A stretch of DNA of 64,000 nucleotides, taken from contig JBNRMI010000005.1 of assembly GCA_050309445.1 (NCBI GenBank), forward strand, positions 40,857 through 104,856, given 5' to 3'. Shown here one piece after another: positions 15,706 to 24,020 of this stretch (its first letter is position 1; each line of letters opens with the position of its first letter). Source of the stretch: Methanogranum sp050309445. GTDB taxonomy: Archaea > Thermoplasmatota > Thermoplasmata > Methanomassiliicoccales > Methanomethylophilaceae. The translations under genes were made by a program, and so were the position numbers. The notes under the pieces were generated by a model. That model ran no database searches. It was not told the origin of the DNA and was given only the letters and a program-made list of their open reading frames with translations.

Positions 15706-16700
15706 GGATCAAGACGGATGAAGGGGTGACGGACCTGCGCGCGGTCTGGTTCGAGGACGGCAGGGTGAGGATGATCGACCAGCGGGAGCTGCCGCACCGC
15801 ATCGCGATCGCCGACCTGGACGACCATGCGGCGCTGGCGGAGGCGATCCGCAACATGACCACCAGAGGGGCCCCGTCGATCGGGGCGGCCGCCGCGTACG
15901 GTATGTGCCTGGCGGCCCTCTCGGGGGCCGATCTCGACGAGGCCGCGGCGGTCATCAGGGACGCCCGGCCGACGGCCAACGACCTGTTCTACGCCGTCGA
16001 CCACATGCTCGGCCGCCTGGCCGCGGGCGACGACCCCGTGGCGGCGGCCGACGGCTATGCCGGGATGATGGTGGACAAGTGCCTGGCGATCGGCCGGCAC
16101 GGCGGCGGCCTGATCGGAGACGGGATGAAGGTCATGACCCACTGCAACGCCGGCGCCCTGGCGACGGTCGATGTCGGGACGGCGCTGGCGCCGATGCGGC
16201 AGGCCTGGTCGGAGGGACGCCGGTTCTTCGTCTACGTGTCCGAGACCCGGCCGCGCCTGCAGGGGATGCAGCTCACCGCCTGGGAGCTCGGCCAGGAGGG
16301 CATCGACCACGCGATCATCCCCGACGGGGCCTCGGCGCACTACATGCGCGAGGGCGTGGACCTGGTTATCACCGGCGCCGACCGCATCGCGGCGAACGGC
16401 GACTTCGCCAACAAGATCGGCACCTTCGAGAAGGCGATCGCCGCCAGGTACCTGGACATACCCTTCTACGTGGCCGCCCCGGTCTCGACCTTCGATTTCT
16501 CCGCCGCCGACGGCGACGCGATCGAGATCGAGCAGCGGGCGGAGACCGAGGTCACCGAGATCTACGGCCGGCGCATCGCCCCGGCAGGCTCCCCGGCGCT
16601 GAACCCCGCGTTCGACGTCACCCCCCATGACCTCGTCACCGGCTACATCACCGAGAACGGCATCCTCACCCCGGAGAGCCTCCGCGAGGTGATAGGATGA
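15702..16700 (+). CDS. mtnA: S-methyl-5-thioribose-1-phosphate isomerase family protein
   Basis: MtnA converts (5-methylthio)ribose 1-phosphate to the ribulose 1-phosphate. The 332-residue product has the family motifs TRGAPSIGAAAAYG, catalytic Cys in MTHCNAGALAT, YVSETRPRLQGMQLTAWEL, and catalytic Asp in ITGADRIAANGDFANKIGT. It is a paralogue of the ribose-1,5-bisphosphate isomerase at 56811-57746 but carries the MtnA-type RGAPSIG and RPRLQG motifs. It overlaps both neighbours. The class II aldolase that follows can cleave the product, so the pair suggests a route from methylthioadenosine or 5'-deoxyadenosine sugars to dihydroxyacetone phosphate and an aldehyde. Confidence 0.88.
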   Translation: MRIKTDEGVTDLRAVWFEDGRVRMIDQRELPHRIAIADLDDHAALAEAIRNMTTRGAPSIGAAAAYGMCLAALSGADLDEAAAVIRDARPTANDLFYAVDHMLGRLAAGDDPVAAADGYAGMMVDKCLAIGRHGGGLIGDGMKVMTHCNAGALATVDVGTALAPMRQAWSEGRRFFVYVSETRPRLQGMQLTAWELGQEGIDHAIIPDGASAHYMREGVDLVITGADRIAANGDFANKIGTFEKAIAARYLDIPFYVAAPVSTFDFSAADGDAIEIEQRAETEVTEIYGRRIAPAGSPALNPAFDVTPHDLVTGYITENGILTPESLREVIG

Positions 16701-17302
16701 ACGAGGATGGGGCCCGCCGCGAGCTGACGGCGGTCTGCACCCGGCTGTATGAGCGCCGGCTGACCGTCTCCGCCGGCGGCAACATGAGCGTGCGCCTCGG
16801 CGGCGACCGGATGCTGATCACCCCGACCGGGAGGAACAAGGGCGCGCTGTCCCCGGAGGACATGGTGCTGATGGACCTCGACGGCGGGATCCTCTCCGCC
16901 GGGCGGCCGTCGATCGAGCACCGTTTCCACATCGGGCTGTACCGTGCCGATCCGGAGATCAACGCGATCGTGCACTGCCATCCGCTGAACTGCGTCGCCC
17001 TGGCCGTCCGCGGGGAACCGCTGCGGACCGGGCTGACGCCGGAGGGCGTGCTGCTGCTGGGGGAGGTGCCGATGATCGGTTACCACACCCCCGGATCGCA
17101 GGAGCTGGTCGACGAGGTCGTCGCCCATGCGGACAGCGCCGCCATGCTGATGCTGCGGCACGGCGCGCTGACCCGGGGGAGGACGCTGGAGGAGGCCTAC
17201 AACCGGATGGAGGAGCTGGAGTTCCAGGCCGAGCTGCAGATGCTGGTCGGGGATGCCGGCGACCTGCCGGCCGATGAGATCGCGCGGATCAGGGGGCTCT
17301 GA
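16697..17302 (+). CDS. Class II aldolase (fuculose-phosphate aldolase family)
   Basis: 201 residues with the zinc-aldolase pattern: TVSAGGNMSVRL at the N-terminus, the SIEHRFHIGLY stretch with the Glu base, zinc ligands HCH in AIVHCHPLN and a third His in MLRHGALTRG. Enzymes of this family split ketose 1-phosphates to DHAP and an aldehyde; in methanogens a homologue produces lactaldehyde used for F420. Its start overlaps the mtnA stop (ATGA), which makes (methylthio)ribulose 1-phosphate or 5-deoxyribulose 1-phosphate the most likely substrate. That substrate is inferred from context. Confidence 0.85.
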   Translation: MNEDGARRELTAVCTRLYERRLTVSAGGNMSVRLGGDRMLITPTGRNKGALSPEDMVLMDLDGGILSAGRPSIEHRFHIGLYRADPEINAIVHCHPLNCVALAVRGEPLRTGLTPEGVLLLGEVPMIGYHTPGSQELVDEVVAHADSAAMLMLRHGALTRGRTLEEAYNRMEELEFQAELQMLVGDAGDLPADEIARIRGL

Positions 17303-18396
17303 TGGCGATCCTGGTCACGAAGTGGTTCGGGACGTTCCTCGTCGACGAGACCAGCGGCAGGATCGTCGGCAGCCGGCTGATGCCGCGCGACCCCGCGGAG
17401 GCGGCGGAGAAGCTGGCCTGCATGCAGCGGGGCGGCATCCTGCCCGAGGAGCGGGAGCTGGCGGCCGAGGTCCCCAAGCTGAACGTCCTCGACCGGAGGC
17501 AGGCGGAGCTGGGGCGTCCGATGTACTACGATGCGTCGGCGATCCGCCCCGAGGACCACGGTTTCGACGCCGCCTTCATGCGCGAGACGATGATGGAGCT
17601 GGGCAGGCTGCGGACCTCGGAGCCGATCCCCAGCGACCGCAGCCTGGTCCAGGCGATCCGCGGCCTCGACGACCTCATCGTCACCGCCAACCTCTTCAAC
17701 GAGCGCCTGCACGAATGGTACGGGATGCACTTCCCCGAACTGGCCGACCATGCCCGCGACCGGCGTTACGCCTCATTGATCGCGGCGCACGGCAACCGCG
17801 ACGGCATCATCGCCGAGCTGGGGCTGGAGCTGCAGTCGATCGGGGCCGAGCTGGAGGAGGGGGACATGGATGCGGTGCGGTCGCTGGCCGGCACCCTGGA
17901 GGCGGTCTACGACGACCGCGTGAGGATGGAGGGGTACATCGACGGCCTGGTCGACGGCCTCTGCCCCAACCTCTGCGCCGTCGTCGGCGGGCCGCTGTCG
18001 GCGCGGCTGATCTCGCTGGCCGGCGGACTGGAGCGCCTGGCATCCCTGCCCTCGTCGACCGTCCAGCTGCTCGGGGCCGAGAAGGCGATGTTCCGCCATC
18101 TCCGCTCGGGGAAGCGGCCGCCCAAGCACGGCATCATCTACCAGCATCCGGCCGTTCACGGCGCCCCCTACTGGCAGCGGGGGAGCATCTCGCGCGCACT
18201 GGCGGGCAAGGCGCTGATCGCGGCGAAGATCGACGCGTACGGAGGGGAGTACCGCGGCGATGAGCTGCGGGAGGGCTTCGAGACCCGCGTCGAGGAGATC
18301 CGGAAGGCCTATCCGTCACCGCCGAAACGCAAGAAGAAGAGGCCGGCGGGCCGGCGGAAAGGCAGGGGCGGCAGTCGCGGAAGCGGCGACAGGTGA
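17302..18396 (+). CDS. nop5: Nop5, archaeal box C/D RNP core protein (Nop56/58 homologue)
   Basis: Nop5 bridges fibrillarin and L7Ae in the box C/D RNP that directs 2'-O-methylation of rRNA and tRNA. The 364-residue product has a short N-terminal domain, the central coiled coil with SLVQAIRGLDDL and EWYGMHFPEL (typical of Nop56/58), and the Nop domain with CPNLCAVVGGPLSARLISLAGGL and GAEKAMFRHLRSGKRPPKHGIIYQ (given in parts), ending in a basic tail (KRKKKRPAGRRKGRGG). It starts at an ATG overlapping the aldolase stop. The fibrillarin gene, usually next to nop5 in archaea, is absent here. Confidence 0.92.
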   Translation: MAILVTKWFGTFLVDETSGRIVGSRLMPRDPAEAAEKLACMQRGGILPEERELAAEVPKLNVLDRRQAELGRPMYYDASAIRPEDHGFDAAFMRETMMELGRLRTSEPIPSDRSLVQAIRGLDDLIVTANLFNERLHEWYGMHFPELADHARDRRYASLIAAHGNRDGIIAELGLELQSIGAELEEGDMDAVRSLAGTLEAVYDDRVRMEGYIDGLVDGLCPNLCAVVGGPLSARLISLAGGLERLASLPSSTVQLLGAEKAMFRHLRSGKRPPKHGIIYQHPAVHGAPYWQRGSISRALAGKALIAAKIDAYGGEYRGDELREGFETRVEEIRKAYPSPPKRKKKRPAGRRKGRGGSRGSGDR

Positions 18397-18526
18397 AGCT
18401 ATATCTACCCCTGGCCCGATGGGGATGACAGAATGCATGCGGTCTGCAGGCAGGTGCCTCACAGCCTCTCGGGCACGGGCACGGACCGGACGACCGCGGC
18501 AGTGACGCGCAGACGGAGTTGGAACC
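18397..18526 (+). promoter_or_regulatory. Promoter and long structured leader of the aIF5A gene
   Basis: A TATATC box at 18400-18405 directly after the nop5 stop predicts transcription from about 18427, leaving a leader of roughly 100 bases before ATG 18527, unusually long for this window. The leader can form an AGGCA/TGCCT hairpin and a longer-range GCGGTC/GACCGC pairing, and has a 26-codon minor frame starting at 18425. The ribosome-binding site is GGAG near 18515. The region could be a regulatory leader or a small RNA. Confidence 0.35.
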
Positions 18527-18904
18527 ATGTGGGAGAGCAAAGAGATCAGGGAATTGAAAGTCGGCCGGTATGTGAACATCGATGACTCGCCATGCAAGAT
18601 CATCTCGATGACCATGTCCAAGCCCGGCAAGCACGGCTCGGCCAAGGCCTCCATCGAAGCGACCGACCTCTTCACCGGGGCCAAGCGATCGCTCAACGGC
18701 CCGGTCAGCTCCAAGGTGCAGGTCCCGCAGATCGACAGACGCAAAGGGCAGATCGTCTCCATCCAGGGAGATGAGATCCAGATGATGGACCTTGAGACCT
18801 TCGAGACCTTCTCCATGGTCATCAACCCCGACCACGAATGCGTGATCGCAGAGGGCGCCGAGGTCATGTACGTTGTCGCCATGGGTCGGAGCAAGCTCCT
18901 CTGA
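18527..18904 (+). CDS. eif5A: Translation factor aIF5A
   Basis: 125 residues with the canonical start (MWESKEIRELKVGRY), the loop SKPGKHGSAK whose Lys 35 is the deoxyhypusine/hypusine site, and a C-terminal OB-fold. aIF5A helps ribosomes through difficult peptide bonds. The next gene encodes an agmatinase-family enzyme; agmatine and spermidine metabolism supply the aminobutyl group for hypusine, so the pairing is functionally sensible and common in archaea. Confidence 0.96.
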   Translation: MWESKEIRELKVGRYVNIDDSPCKIISMTMSKPGKHGSAKASIEATDLFTGAKRSLNGPVSSKVQVPQIDRRKGQIVSIQGDEIQMMDLETFETFSMVINPDHECVIAEGAEVMYVVAMGRSKLL

Positions 18905-18914
18905 GGCGGTCCTG

Positions 18915-19778
18915 TTGGCATACGGACTGACGTACGCCGGCGCCGATGCCGATTATGATTCCGCGGATGCGGTGATCGTCGGGGTGCCGTACGACCATAC
19001 CGCCAGTTTCAAGGCCGGTGCCCGCGAAGCGCCGTTCACCGTGCGCCGGGCATCCTACAACTTCGAGGAGTTCCACTTCGAGCACGGGCTGGACCAGCCC
19101 CGCCTCAGGGTGCACGACTACGGCAATTGCGATGATTTCTTCCTTCCCGAGGACATGATCGACGAGGTCGGCTTCGCCGTGAAACCCGTCATCGACGACG
19201 GCAAGTTCCTCGTCGCCATCGGCGGGGAGCACTCGGTGACCGTGCCGATCATCCAGAACCACGGCCCGGACGACATCGCGCTGATCACCATCGACGCCCA
19301 CCTCGATTCGCGGGACGAGTACATGGGCAGCCCCTACAGCCACGCCTGCGTCACCAGACGGGCCGCCGACCACATCGGGTTGGAGAACGTCTACGCCCTG
19401 GGTGTGCGTGCGGCCGGTGAGGAGGAGCTCGACCGCGAGGACGCGGTGCGTTTCATCTCATCCTATGACATCATGGACCGCGGTGCGGTCTGGGCGATGG
19501 AACAGGCCCTGGCGGCCATCCCCTGTCCGCGCATCCACCTGTCGGTCGACATCGACGGCATCGACCCGGCCTATGCGCCGGGCACCGGTACGCCCGAGCC
19601 CTTCGGCCTCACGCCGATGGACGTCAAACGGATGATCGGCACCGTGGGCAAACGCCTGGCGGGTTTCGATGTGGTCGAGGTCTGCCCTCCGGCCGACCCC
19701 TCCGGCATCACCTCGATCCTGGCAGCCAGGTTGATCAACGAGGCCTTGGCGGTCCACGCCAAGCACCGGCGGGCCTGA
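18915..19778 (+). CDS. speB: Agmatinase / ureohydrolase
   Basis: 287 residues with the dimanganese ligands of the ureohydrolases: GGEHSVT, ITIDAHLDSRDEY and SVDIDGIDPAYAPGTGTPEP (the last exactly the family signature). It hydrolyses agmatine to putrescine and urea. I place the start at TTG 18915, ten bases after the aIF5A stop and preceded by GAGGCGG; the frame runs on upstream into aIF5A but that part has no family similarity. Together with aIF5A it forms a polyamine-hypusine unit. It converges on glmM with a two-base gap. Confidence 0.88.
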   Translation: MAYGLTYAGADADYDSADAVIVGVPYDHTASFKAGAREAPFTVRRASYNFEEFHFEHGLDQPRLRVHDYGNCDDFFLPEDMIDEVGFAVKPVIDDGKFLVAIGGEHSVTVPIIQNHGPDDIALITIDAHLDSRDEYMGSPYSHACVTRRAADHIGLENVYALGVRAAGEEELDREDAVRFISSYDIMDRGAVWAMEQALAAIPCPRIHLSVDIDGIDPAYAPGTGTPEPFGLTPMDVKRMIGTVGKRLAGFDVVEVCPPADPSGITSILAARLINEALAVHAKHRRA

Positions 19779-19780
19779 AC

Positions 19781-21142
19781 TCACAGCTCGCCGAGGGCGA
19801 GGCGCTCACGCACCGCCTGCTCGAAGAGATCCGCCCGCTCACGAGCGGTCTTCTCATCCTTGGATTCCGAATAGATGCGGAAAAGCGGTTCGGTGCCCGA
19901 CGCCCTCACCAGGATCCATCCGTCCGGATAATCGAACCTCAGACCGTCGGTGTCATCGATGACGGCGTCGCCGGCGATGCCGCGCAGATGCCCCGCCATC
20001 GACGGTTTCATGCATTCGGGGCATTCGATCCTGCGTTTCTCGGTGTGGTACACCGGCAGGCGGTCCATCTGATCGTCCAGCGGGCCGTCGGTCACGATGC
20101 ATTCGAGCATCATCGCCACCGCCATGGCGCCGTCGCGGCAGTACTGGTGCCCGGGGAAGATCAGGCCTCCGTTCTCCTCGCCGCCGAAGACGCTGTTCTC
20201 GGCCATCATCCTGCGGGCGACGACCGGCGAGCCCACCGCCGTGCGGATCAGCCTGCCGCCGGCCTCCTCCACGACCTCCTGCACCATCGACGACGTGCTC
20301 ACGGGGGTGACGACGCTGCCGCCGCCTGTTCCGGACAATATGTACCGGGACAGCAGCGCCAGGCTGCGGTCCCCGCTGACGTAACGTCCGGACCGGGTGA
20401 TGAAGACGCAGCGGTCGGCATCGCCGTCATGCGCCACCCCCAGATCGGCCCCGGTCGCCGCCACCAGCGCCTTCAGGTCGCCCAGGTTCTCCTCCGACGG
20501 CTCGCTGGGACGGCCGGGGAACAGCCCCTGCGCATCGCAGTTGAGCGTGACCGCCCTGACCCCGAGTTCCCTGAGCAGCAGCGGTGCGGTGCGGAAAGCG
20601 GCGCCGTTGGCGCAGTCGATGCAGACGGTCAGCCCCGCCGCCCGGATCGCATCCGCGCCGACAGCGCCGACGATGCTGTCCACGTAATCCTCGTCGGCTC
20701 CGCGGTGGACGGACAGACCGCCGACCCGGTCCCACTGCGCCTGGGGCATCTCGCGGGCGTAGAGGGCCTCGATGCCGCTCTCCTCGCGGCGGTCGGCCTC
20801 GGTGCCGTCGGCGGAGATGCATTTGATGCCGTTGAACTGCGGAGGGTTGTGCGAGGCGGTGATCATGATCCCGCCCGCGATCTCCGGGCGGTCCCTGACG
20901 AACATCTGCAGCGCCGGCGTCGGCACGACGCCGAGGTCGACAACGTCCCCGCCGACGGCCATGATGCCGGCCGAGACGGCGTTGCCGATCATGTCGGCCG
21001 AACCCCGGGTGTCGGAGGCCATGGCGATGCGGCCGCCCATGGAGGTGCCGATAGCCATGCCCAGCCGCAGGGCTGTCAGGCAGTCGAGGGATTCGTTGAC
21101 CACCCCCCTGACACCGTTGGTGCCGAACAGCCGTTCCGGCAT
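19781..21142 (-). CDS. glmM: Phosphoglucosamine mutase / phosphohexomutase
   Basis: 453 residues with all four domains of the alpha-D-phosphohexomutases: N-terminal LFGTNGVRG, the phosphoserine loop ITASHNPPQFNGIK, the metal loop AHDGDADRCVF, the sugar-recognition loop FGGEENGG, and the C-terminal phosphate loop VRASGTEPLFRIYSE. GlmM or related PMM/PGM function in hexosamine and nucleotide-sugar synthesis is likely; archaeal members often act on several sugars. Last gene of the six-gene minus-strand unit starting with the Lsm gene; one base separates it from DUF47. Confidence 0.9.
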   Translation of the reverse strand: MPERLFGTNGVRGVVNESLDCLTALRLGMAIGTSMGGRIAMASDTRGSADMIGNAVSAGIMAVGGDVVDLGVVPTPALQMFVRDRPEIAGGIMITASHNPPQFNGIKCISADGTEADRREESGIEALYAREMPQAQWDRVGGLSVHRGADEDYVDSIVGAVGADAIRAAGLTVCIDCANGAAFRTAPLLLRELGVRAVTLNCDAQGLFPGRPSEPSEENLGDLKALVAATGADLGVAHDGDADRCVFITRSGRYVSGDRSLALLSRYILSGTGGGSVVTPVSTSSMVQEVVEEAGGRLIRTAVGSPVVARRMMAENSVFGGEENGGLIFPGHQYCRDGAMAVAMMLECIVTDGPLDDQMDRLPVYHTEKRRIECPECMKPSMAGHLRGIAGDAVIDDTDGLRFDYPDGWILVRASGTEPLFRIYSESKDEKTARERADLFEQAVRERLALGEL

Positions 21143-21143
21143 C

Positions 21144-21818
21144 TCAGGCTCTCCGCGAGGTCAGCTGGATCATGATCGTGTCACCGCATGACTTGCAGAC
21201 ATCGGCCGCCATCTCCAGCGATCCGGTGACCTCGCTGACCAGCAGGACCGCCTTGGCATCGAGGTCGGAGAGGTGGATGTGCTTGATCGTCTGGAAGTAG
21301 AGCGTGTCCACGACCGCCTCCTGGTCGTTGATGTCGTCGACGTTCCGCAGCGTCTCCTTGGTGTTGGAGTCGAGGCTCTCGATCGCCTTGATCAGGTACT
21401 TGACCGCGGTCATGACCTCGTCGGCCATGTCCTCGTTGGCGCGCCAGAGGTCGGGAGTGACACCGGTGCCGGTCTCGATGATCAGCTGGATGTAGATGCC
21501 GGCTTCCTTCGCCCAGTTGGCGATCTGGTCGACTTTGCGCACGAAGTGGATCTGGTCCTCGCGCTCATGCACGCTCAGATCCCCGCCGGTGATCTCGACG
21601 CAGAGCCGTTCCTCGATGCGGTCCGCCTCGTGTTCGTTCATGAATAACCTGTCGATGCACTTCATCGCGGCATCGATCCTGCCTTCGGCCATGTTCCCCA
21701 GGGCGAGTTTCAACTCGGAGACCGTGTCCAGCACGACGATGCCGTGACTCCTGGACCCCATGCGTATCGTACCGCCTGCCCTCTTCGTGAACCACCCCAG
21801 CATTCCCTTCTCACTCAA
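21144..21818 (-). CDS. DUF47 / PhoU-like protein
   Basis: 224 residues, almost entirely helical, with the DUF47 (TIGR00153) pattern: EADRIEERLCVEITGGDLSV near residues 69-88, HFVRKVDQIANWAKEAG near 100-116, and acidic helix ends (Glu/Asp pairs) that in PhoU-like proteins bind metal. These proteins usually sit beside PiT phosphate carriers and regulate uptake. Here the neighbour is an ABC importer instead: its start overlaps the end of the second ATPase by eight bases. A regulatory role for that importer is inferred. Confidence 0.8.
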   Translation of the reverse strand: MSEKGMLGWFTKRAGGTIRMGSRSHGIVVLDTVSELKLALGNMAEGRIDAAMKCIDRLFMNEHEADRIEERLCVEITGGDLSVHEREDQIHFVRKVDQIANWAKEAGIYIQLIIETGTGVTPDLWRANEDMADEVMTAVKYLIKAIESLDSNTKETLRNVDDINDQEAVVDTLYFQTIKHIHLSDLDAKAVLLVSEVTGSLEMAADVCKSCGDTIMIQLTSRRA

Positions 21819-22896
21819 GTCTTATCGCCTCCGTCAATCCTCTCCTCGGTCTCCTGAAGACCCTCGCGGCCTTCTTGTTGAAGACCAGATTCACCCTGTC
21901 ACCCGTATCCGGCACCTTGTTGCTTGATGATACGTTGTAATCTAGATAATCCCTGGTCTCGGAAACCGTCCTCACCCGCCAATATGTGCCCATGAAGACC
22001 ACGCCCGTCACCCGGGCCTTGAGACCGGCCTTGGCAGGGTAGACATGCTCCGGGCGGACGGATATGACCGCCGCGTCCCCAATCTCGAGCTGCGATCGGG
22101 CCGCCTTGACGTTGCGTCCGCCTCTGAGCCTCACCGTCGTCCTGCCGGTGCGAGATTTGTCGACCACCGTGCACTCGAGCAGGTTGGCCTCTCCGATGAA
22201 ATGCGCCGTGAATATCGAACCGGGCTCGCGGTACATCTCCAGCGGCGTGCCGGTCTCATGTATCGTGCCCGCCCGCATCAGGACGATGCGGTCGGAGACC
22301 GACATGGCCTCCTCCTGGTCGTGGGTGACGTGGACGACGGTGATGCCCAGTTCCTTGACCAGCCGGCGGATCTCGTACCTGAGCTCGACCCGCACCCGCG
22401 CATCGAGCGCCGAGAGCGGCTCGTCCAGCAGCAGGATGCACGATCCCGAGGCCATCGCCCGTGCGATGGCGACCTTCTGCTGCTCCCCGCCCGACAGCTC
22501 ATCGGGGAACGCCCCTGATTTATCCAGCATCCGCACCAGCTCCAGGTGCTTCCTCGAGATCTCGCCGGTCTCCTCGGACCCGCGGCCCCTGACCCGCGGG
22601 CTGTAGCCGACGTTGCCGCGGGCGTCCATATTGGGGAACAGGGCGATGTTCTGGAACACGTAACCGGTGTCCCGGTCCTCGATCGGGACGTCGGTCACGT
22701 CCGTCCCGTCGATCAGCACCCGCCCCTCGGTCGGCCTCCAGATGCCGGAGATCACCTTGGTCAGCGTGGTCTTGCCGCATCCGGACGGTCCGAGCACGGT
22801 GACGTACTCCCCCGACTCGATCGTCAGGTCGATGTCCTTCACGGCGCAGAAGTCGCCGAACCTCATGGTCACGCCGCGTAGCTCGATGCTGCTCAT
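21811..22896 (-). CDS. ABC importer ATP-binding protein (PotA-like, second copy)
   Basis: 361 residues. Walker A GPSGCGKTT, signature LSGGEQQKVAIARAM, Walker B ILLLDEPLSALDAR and the switch in VVHVTHDQEEAM identify an importer-type ATPase. The C-terminal 110 residues after YREPGSIFTAHFIGEANLL form a TOBE-type regulatory domain. ATG 22896 overlaps the stop of the preceding ATPase by one base. It pairs with the non-identical ATPase at 22896-24020, probably as a heterodimer below the fused permease. Confidence 0.9.
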   Translation of the reverse strand: MSSIELRGVTMRFGDFCAVKDIDLTIESGEYVTVLGPSGCGKTTLTKVISGIWRPTEGRVLIDGTDVTDVPIEDRDTGYVFQNIALFPNMDARGNVGYSPRVRGRGSEETGEISRKHLELVRMLDKSGAFPDELSGGEQQKVAIARAMASGSCILLLDEPLSALDARVRVELRYEIRRLVKELGITVVHVTHDQEEAMSVSDRIVLMRAGTIHETGTPLEMYREPGSIFTAHFIGEANLLECTVVDKSRTGRTTVRLRGGRNVKAARSQLEIGDAAVISVRPEHVYPAKAGLKARVTGVVFMGTYWRVRTVSETRDYLDYNVSSSNKVPDTGDRVNLVFNKKAARVFRRPRRGLTEAIRLE

Positions 22897-24020
22897 CAGT
22901 CCAACCTCAGCTCGGTCTCGAGTCCGTGCTCGGGGATGGCGAACACCGTCGCCAGTCCGGGTTCCCAGTCGATCGCCACCCTGTCGCCGGCCGCGTAATC
23001 GTCGTATTTGCGGTTCGGCATCCGGGTCAGTATCATGCCGATGCCGGCGGCCTCCATCTCCATGGTGAAGTTCGCGCCCTCGTAGAGTATCCTCTCGACC
23101 GTGCATTCGAAGAACCCCAACGGCTCCTCCGGCTCGCATTCCCTGAGCGTGCAGATGTGCGTCACCCGGGTGGAGCCGATCTTCACCGCCACCACCACAT
23201 CCGTCCCGACCGGCAGGTCGGTGCCCCTGGCCCGGACGAGGCTGCCGTCGGTGAGCTCCACCTCGGATATGCCGTCGACCGTGGCCGACAGCCGGCCGCG
23301 GAGCATGTTCGACCGTCCCACGAAATTGGCGACGAACGGGGTGGCCGGCTCCTGGAACACCTCGATCGGCGTGCCCACCTGCACGATCCGCCCCTGGCGG
23401 ATGACCGCGATGCGGTCGGCCATGTCCAGGGCCTCATCCTGATCGTGGGTGACGTGGACGACGGTCAGCCCCAGGTCGCCGGTCATCGACCTGAGCTCCT
23501 TGCGCAGCTCCAGACGCAGCCTGGCGTCCAGCGCCCGCAGCGGCTCGTCCAGCAGCAGCACCTGCGAATCCGAGGCCAGGGCACGGGCGAGGGCGGTGCG
23601 CTGCTGCTGGCCGCCGCTCAGCTCGCGGGGGAAATTGTCGACCTTGTGCTCCATGTGGACCATGCGGATCATGTTGCGGACCAGCTGGCGGCTGTCCGCC
23701 TCCGGCCAGCCCTTGACCGAGGGGGAGAACATCACGTTCTCGTGCACGGTGAGCGGCGGGAACAGCGAGTAGGTCTGGGAGAGCATGGTCGCCCGGCGCT
23801 CCGAGACGGGCAGGTCGCCGATGTCGGTGCCGTCGAAGGTGACCGTCCCCTCGTCCGGCCGGGTCAGCCCGCAGATCATCCGCAGGCAGGTGGTCTTCCC
23901 CGAACCGGTCGGCCCGAGGATGCACAGGTACTCCCCGTCCTCGATCCTGAGGTCGAGCCCGTCGGCGGCGGTGACGTCGCCGTAGCGTTTCACCAGGCCG
24001 TCGAGCACGATCTCAGGCAT
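22896..24020 (-). CDS. ABC importer ATP-binding protein (PotA-like, first copy)
   Basis: 374 residues with Walker A GPTGSGKTT, signature LSGGQQQRTALARALA, Walker B LLLDEPLRALDAR and VVHVTHDQDEALDMADRI, followed by a TOBE-like C-terminal domain. The family serves importers of polyamines, iron, sulfate, phosphonate or thiamine. Its start overlaps the end of the permease by eight bases. The acceptor for a specific solute cannot be told from the sequence. Confidence 0.9.
   Translation of the reverse strand: MPEIVLDGLVKRYGDVTAADGLDLRIEDGEYLCILGPTGSGKTTCLRMICGLTRPDEGTVTFDGTDIGDLPVSERRATMLSQTYSLFPPLTVHENVMFSPSVKGWPEADSRQLVRNMIRMVHMEHKVDNFPRELSGGQQQRTALARALASDSQVLLLDEPLRALDARLRLELRKELRSMTGDLGLTVVHVTHDQDEALDMADRIAVIRQGRIVQVGTPIEVFQEPATPFVANFVGRSNMLRGRLSATVDGISEVELTDGSLVRARGTDLPVGTDVVVAVKIGSTRVTHICTLRECEPEEPLGFFECTVERILYEGANFTMEMEAAGIGMILTRMPNRKYDDYAAGDRVAIDWEPGLATVFAIPEHGLETELRLD

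Noticed and set aside
18425..18505. 26-codon frame upstream of aIF5A as a gene
   Set aside because: The TATA box is only about 22 bases away, there is no ribosome-binding site, and the composition (Arg/Ala-rich) is that of chance frames in GC-rich DNA.
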